Positions 6,211 to 6,477 of a DNA stretch of 6,477 nucleotides are shown piece by piece. The notes beneath the pieces are model-generated. The model was given only the letters and a program-made list of their open reading frames with translations, searched no databases and was not told the origin of the DNA. The position numbers and the translations under genes were made by a program. Numbering within the stretch: the stretch's first letter is position 1; each line of letters opens with the position of its first letter. Origin of the DNA: Thermohalobaculum sp035512995 (GTDB taxonomy: Bacteria; Pseudomonadota; Alphaproteobacteria; Rhodobacterales; Rhodobacteraceae); assembly GCA_035512995.1 (NCBI GenBank), contig DATKCY010000144.1, forward strand, positions 1-6,477, given 5' to 3'.

Positions 6211-6233
6211 GGTGTCGAGGTGGGCCGCTCCGG

Positions 6234-6477
6234 TCAGCCTTCGATGGCGTCCCAGACGGCGAGGCGGCGCATGACGTCGCGGATGCGGGCCATCAGGCGG
6301 AGGCGGTTCAGGCGCAGATCCGGGTCCTCGGCGTTGACGGTGACGGCGTCGAAGAAGGCATCGACGGGCGCGCGGAGCTTTGCGGTCGCCTCCATTGCCG
6401 CCCGGAAGTCCTCCGCGCCCAGCGCCTCGGCCGCCTCCGCCTCGGCCCGGGCCAGGGCGTCGGCCAGCGCCGTCTCC
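6234..6477 (-). CDS. glyS: Glycyl-tRNA synthetase beta subunit, C-terminal fragment (5' part outside window)
   Basis: The last 80 residues of a minus-strand protein, ending at the TGA at 6234-6236. The segment LRAPVDAFFDAVTVNAED, followed by LRLNRLRLMARI and the short tail ending WDAIEG, is the characteristic C-terminus of GlyS: the (V/I)DxFFDxVxVN(A/D)xD and RxNRLxLL pattern of the DALR-like anticodon-binding domain. GlyS works with GlyQ as an alpha2-beta2 enzyme charging tRNA-Gly in the cytoplasm. The upstream part of the fragment is an Ala/Glu-rich helix, ordinary for this region. Base composition returns to the high GC of the host genome, in contrast to the adjacent HNH gene. The gene is cut by the window edge, not visibly broken. 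No clear bidirectional terminator is seen in the 23-bp convergent gap. Confidence 0.92.
   Translation of the reverse strand, partial: ETALADALARAEAEAAEALGAEDFRAAMEATAKLRAPVDAFFDAVTVNAEDPDLRLNRLRLMARIRDVMRRLAVWDAIEG

Noticed and set aside
1..6477. CRISPR array, tRNA, rRNA, insertion sequence or attachment site
   Set aside because: I saw no regularly spaced repeats, no tRNA-like cloverleaf, no transposase or integrase reading frame, and no paired terminal repeats.

Overview
The window is a GC-rich bacterial chromosome segment. Gene content (bipartite glycyl-tRNA synthetase with a separate beta subunit, ModABC with a ModE-like regulator, SseA), very strong G/C third-position bias and tight gene packing suggest an alphaproteobacterium. 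The family cannot be fixed from the sequence alone. Seven complete genes and two genes cut by the window edges are supported.

Layout. (1) Positions 1-2053, minus strand: a probable operon read from sseA (3-mercaptopyruvate sulfurtransferase) into a GNAT N-acetyltransferase 3 bp downstream. It then continues into a gene that runs off the left edge and encodes a lipoyl/biotinyl-like fold, an Ala/Gly-rich linker and a membrane segment. (2) Positions 2054-2186: a 133-bp divergent intergenic region. (3) Positions 2187-5153, plus strand: a molybdate uptake cluster with a short ModE-type DNA-binding protein, then modA, modB and modC. The last three have overlapping stop and start codons and look translationally coupled. 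A 28-bp imperfect palindrome (2549-2576) between the regulator and modA is a reasonable Mo-box candidate. (4) Positions 5154-6210: GC-rich hairpins after modC, then a visibly lower-GC gene for an HNH endonuclease with an uncharacterised N-terminal module, possibly an acquired restriction-type gene. (5) Positions 6234-6477, minus strand: the C-terminal end of glyS, convergent with the HNH gene.

How the genes work together. ModA binds molybdate in the periplasm, ModB forms the membrane channel and ModC supplies ATP hydrolysis. The short ModE-like protein probably controls the operon, but it lacks the molybdate-binding half of classical ModE. ModC carries a C-terminal Mop/TOBE domain, as is normal for the family. 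The sseA group concerns sulfur transfer and is not obviously tied to molybdate uptake, although sulfur transfer and molybdenum enzymes can intersect. The least ordinary items are the lower-GC HNH gene, the lipoyl-like membrane protein without the modifiable lysine, and the candidate operator before modA. No wholly new multi-gene system is evident.
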